This document shows positions 39,803 to 41,430 of a stretch of 41,430 nucleotides of DNA, one piece after another. Positions within the stretch are counted from its first letter, which is position 1, and every line of letters begins with the position of its first letter. The notes under the pieces were generated by a model. It worked only from the letters and a program-made list of their open reading frames with translations, was not told the origin of the DNA and ran no database searches. The DNA comes from Methanolacinia paynteri (lineage in GTDB: Archaea; Halobacteriota; Methanomicrobia; Methanomicrobiales; Methanomicrobiaceae). The position numbers and the translations under genes are program-made. Where the stretch lies: positions 105,014 through 146,443 of the forward strand of contig NZ_KN360934.1 of assembly GCF_000784355.1 (NCBI RefSeq). Direction: 5' to 3'.

Positions 39803-41430
39803 TTGTATATTACCGAACTGGAGATTGATAATTTCAAGTCTTTTGCAAAAAAGACTAAAATACCTTTTTATGAAGGTTTCACTGTCATTTCCGGGCCAAA
39901 TGGTTCCGGGAAGAGCAACATTATAGACAGTATTCTCTTTTGTCTTGCACTCTCAAGTGCCCGCGGTCTCAGGGCCGAAAAACTTACCGATTTAATCAAC
40001 TTAAATTCCGGGAAAAATACTGCGGAGGTTTCAATAACTTTTTCAGACGGAACCAAGGTCCGCAGAAAGATAAAGAGAACTCCCCACGGTTATTACAGCT
40101 ACAATTATCTCGATGATCGGGGCTGTAAACAGGGCGATATAGTCGATCTTCTCTCGAGGCACGGTATAAAATCCGAGGGTTATAATGTCGTAATGCAGGG
40201 CGACATAACCCGGATTACGGAGATGAGCGACGTTGAAAGGCGAAAGATCATAGACGAGATCGCCGGTGTTGCCGAATTCGACAAAAAAAGGGACCAGGCC
40301 TTATCCGAGCTTGAGATTGTCAGGGAGAGGATTGAGAGAGAAGAACTTCTCCTCGCAGAACTCGAGAGAAGGCTTAAGGATCTTGAAAAAGAGAGAGCAC
40401 AGGCTGTAAAATATCGCGAATGGAGTGAAAAGCTGGAATATTTCCGCTCCTGCCACTCATTTGCAAAACTTAAAGAGAAGAAGAACGAGCTCGGTGCGAT
40501 CAGGGAGCTGATCCTCTCGCAGAAAGAGGAGATAGAGAAGATAAACTCCAAAAAAGTTACCGAAGAGGAGAAGATCGAAGAGCTTCGCAAAAATGTGCTG
40601 GAGCTAGAGAAGGAGATCAATGAGAAGAGCGGGAAGGAGTATCTCGAGCTTCTCTCCGAGATCGAGTCCGCAAAAGGGCGGATATCGGTGTCCGAGCAGA
40701 CGATCGTCCGTCTTCAGCAGAGTATAGAATCCAATAAAGAGACTGTCCAGCGTGTCTTTATGGACAAAAAGAGGGCCGAGTCAAGGGTGCAGGAGTGTTC
40801 CGACAGCCTGCGGAGCATGTCCATAGACCGGTCGAATCTCTCGATGGAGGTCTCGGGTCTCAGGGCTGATCTCGAGGATGTCGAGGCAAAACTCCAGAAA
40901 GAGAGCAGTGCTCTGGAAGGTGCGAAGGAAAAGCTCTTCGAGCTGATGGACGGCCTTGAGAAGAAGAAAGGCGAGAGATCGGAATTTCTCAACCAGCAGG
41001 ATGTCCTCATCGAAAAGAGTAGGATGCGTACGGATGAAAAGGAGCGCCTTTCTTCAAGAATTGCCCTGATCGACCAGGAGTTTGCCGAAAAGTCCTCGCT
41101 TTGCGTGGAGTACAGGTCTGAGCTGAAGAAACTGGAGGACCAGAAGAAAACCATCGATGCCGGCCTGTCCAAAGCAGAGGTTGAACTGTTTGAAAACCGC
41201 AGTGCCCTGGAAAAGATACGCAACGAGATCCGGGGTCTTGAAAGGGATCTCATGCGGCTTGAGGCCCAGCAGCAGGCGTCGGGCGGCCCCGGAGGAAATG
41301 CCCTCGATGCAGTCCTTGGGATGGACGGGGTTATTGGGACGGTCGCCCAGCTTGGAAAGGCACCCGCCGAGTATGCTACAGCGCTTGATATAGCCGCAGG
41401 AGGAAGACTGCGGAATGTAGTTGTGGAAAA
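39803..41430 (+). CDS. smc: Chromosome segregation protein SMC (3' partial)
   Basis: The first 542 residues are visible. The N-terminal ATPase half is intact: YITELEIDNFKSFAKKTKIPF, Walker A GPNGSGKSNIIDSILFCL (about 31-48), and VVMQGDITRITEMSDVERRKIIDEIAGVAEFD (Q-loop region). A coiled coil runs from about residue 165 to 500, and the hinge begins at GVIGTVAQLGKAPAEYATALDIAAGGRL. The C-terminal coil and Walker B lie beyond the window. TTG at 39803 is the only start possible: an in-frame TAG is three codons upstream, and GAGGAG is at 39788-39793. Confidence 0.96.
   Translation, partial: MYITELEIDNFKSFAKKTKIPFYEGFTVISGPNGSGKSNIIDSILFCLALSSARGLRAEKLTDLINLNSGKNTAEVSITFSDGTKVRRKIKRTPHGYYSYNYLDDRGCKQGDIVDLLSRHGIKSEGYNVVMQGDITRITEMSDVERRKIIDEIAGVAEFDKKRDQALSELEIVRERIEREELLLAELERRLKDLEKERAQAVKYREWSEKLEYFRSCHSFAKLKEKKNELGAIRELILSQKEEIEKINSKKVTEEEKIEELRKNVLELEKEINEKSGKEYLELLSEIESAKGRISVSEQTIVRLQQSIESNKETVQRVFMDKKRAESRVQECSDSLRSMSIDRSNLSMEVSGLRADLEDVEAKLQKESSALEGAKEKLFELMDGLEKKKGERSEFLNQQDVLIEKSRMRTDEKERLSSRIALIDQEFAEKSSLCVEYRSELKKLEDQKKTIDAGLSKAEVELFENRSALEKIRNEIRGLERDLMRLEAQQQASGGPGGNALDAVLGMDGVIGTVAQLGKAPAEYATALDIAAGGRLRNVVVE

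Noticed and set aside
1..41430. CRISPR arrays, insertion sequences, prophage genes
   Set aside because: No regularly spaced repeats, transposase, integrase or phage structural genes were seen on either strand.

Overview
The window looks like a chromosomal segment of a hydrogenotrophic methanogenic archaeon, most probably of the order Methanomicrobiales. Reasons: archaeal EF-1alpha next to ribosomal protein S10, RadA, FEN-1 with a C-terminal PIP box, coenzyme F420 genes (cofG, cofC, a cofE-like gene), archaeal-type CobT and CobS, a split GMP synthetase amidotransferase, a siroheme reductase-like protein fused to ferredoxin motifs, and a presenilin-family protease of the type known from Methanoculleus. 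Promoters are archaeal (TATA boxes, many with almost no leader), and TTG/GTG starts preceded by GGAGG-like sites are common. No species is named from memory.

Layout. 1-3850 (minus): TraB-like membrane protein (cut by the window edge), YkgJ-type cysteine-cluster protein, guaA amidotransferase, cobT, then DUF190 and fluoride channel crcB. 3852-6631: a regulatory and accessory patch with an HTH-MNT nucleotidyltransferase/HEPN pair and a MarR-methyltransferase fusion, both with clear inverted repeats at their promoters or starts. 6706-8654: cobS, a small siroheme reductase with two ferredoxin motifs, and a small cysteine protein. 8833-12203: tuf, rpsJ and a 578-residue Agl23-type membrane protein. 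12204-12673: a 470-base non-coding stretch with at least seven strong hairpins. 12674-14352: a bactofilin-like protein with an embedded hydrophobic segment, followed at once by a methyltransferase-like protein. 14368-17451 (minus): a 1027-residue HEAT-repeat protein. 17612-20179: a U32-family protein. 20180-21222 (minus): fdhD and a small unknown protein. 21321-23761: lysine biosynthesis (dapL, lysA), then an OB-fold protein and radA. 26235-30483: HAD phosphatase, PRC-barrel protein, HTH-CBS regulator, Nog1-like GTPase, presenilin-like protease and a small membrane protein. 30515-35314: fen, cofG, purC-purS-purQ, a ferredoxin-thioredoxin reductase catalytic chain, cofC. 35240-38940 (minus): glyA-folD-folP-cofE-like, an overlapping operon. 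39186-41430: a coiled-coil protein and smc (cut by the right edge).

How genes fit together: glyA, folD and folP form a tetrahydrofolate-type one-carbon module inside a methanogen, and a divergent CofE-like ligase is translationally coupled to it. cofG and cofC support F420 synthesis. radA, the OB-fold protein, fen and smc serve DNA maintenance. The parts most worth a second look are the structured non-coding island at 12290-12563, the MarR-methyltransferase gene with its 16-bp operator, the HTH-MNT/HEPN locus with repeats around its start codon, the bactofilin-like/methyltransferase pair, and the CofE-like ligase in the folate operon. No CRISPR array, insertion sequence, tRNA or rRNA was seen.
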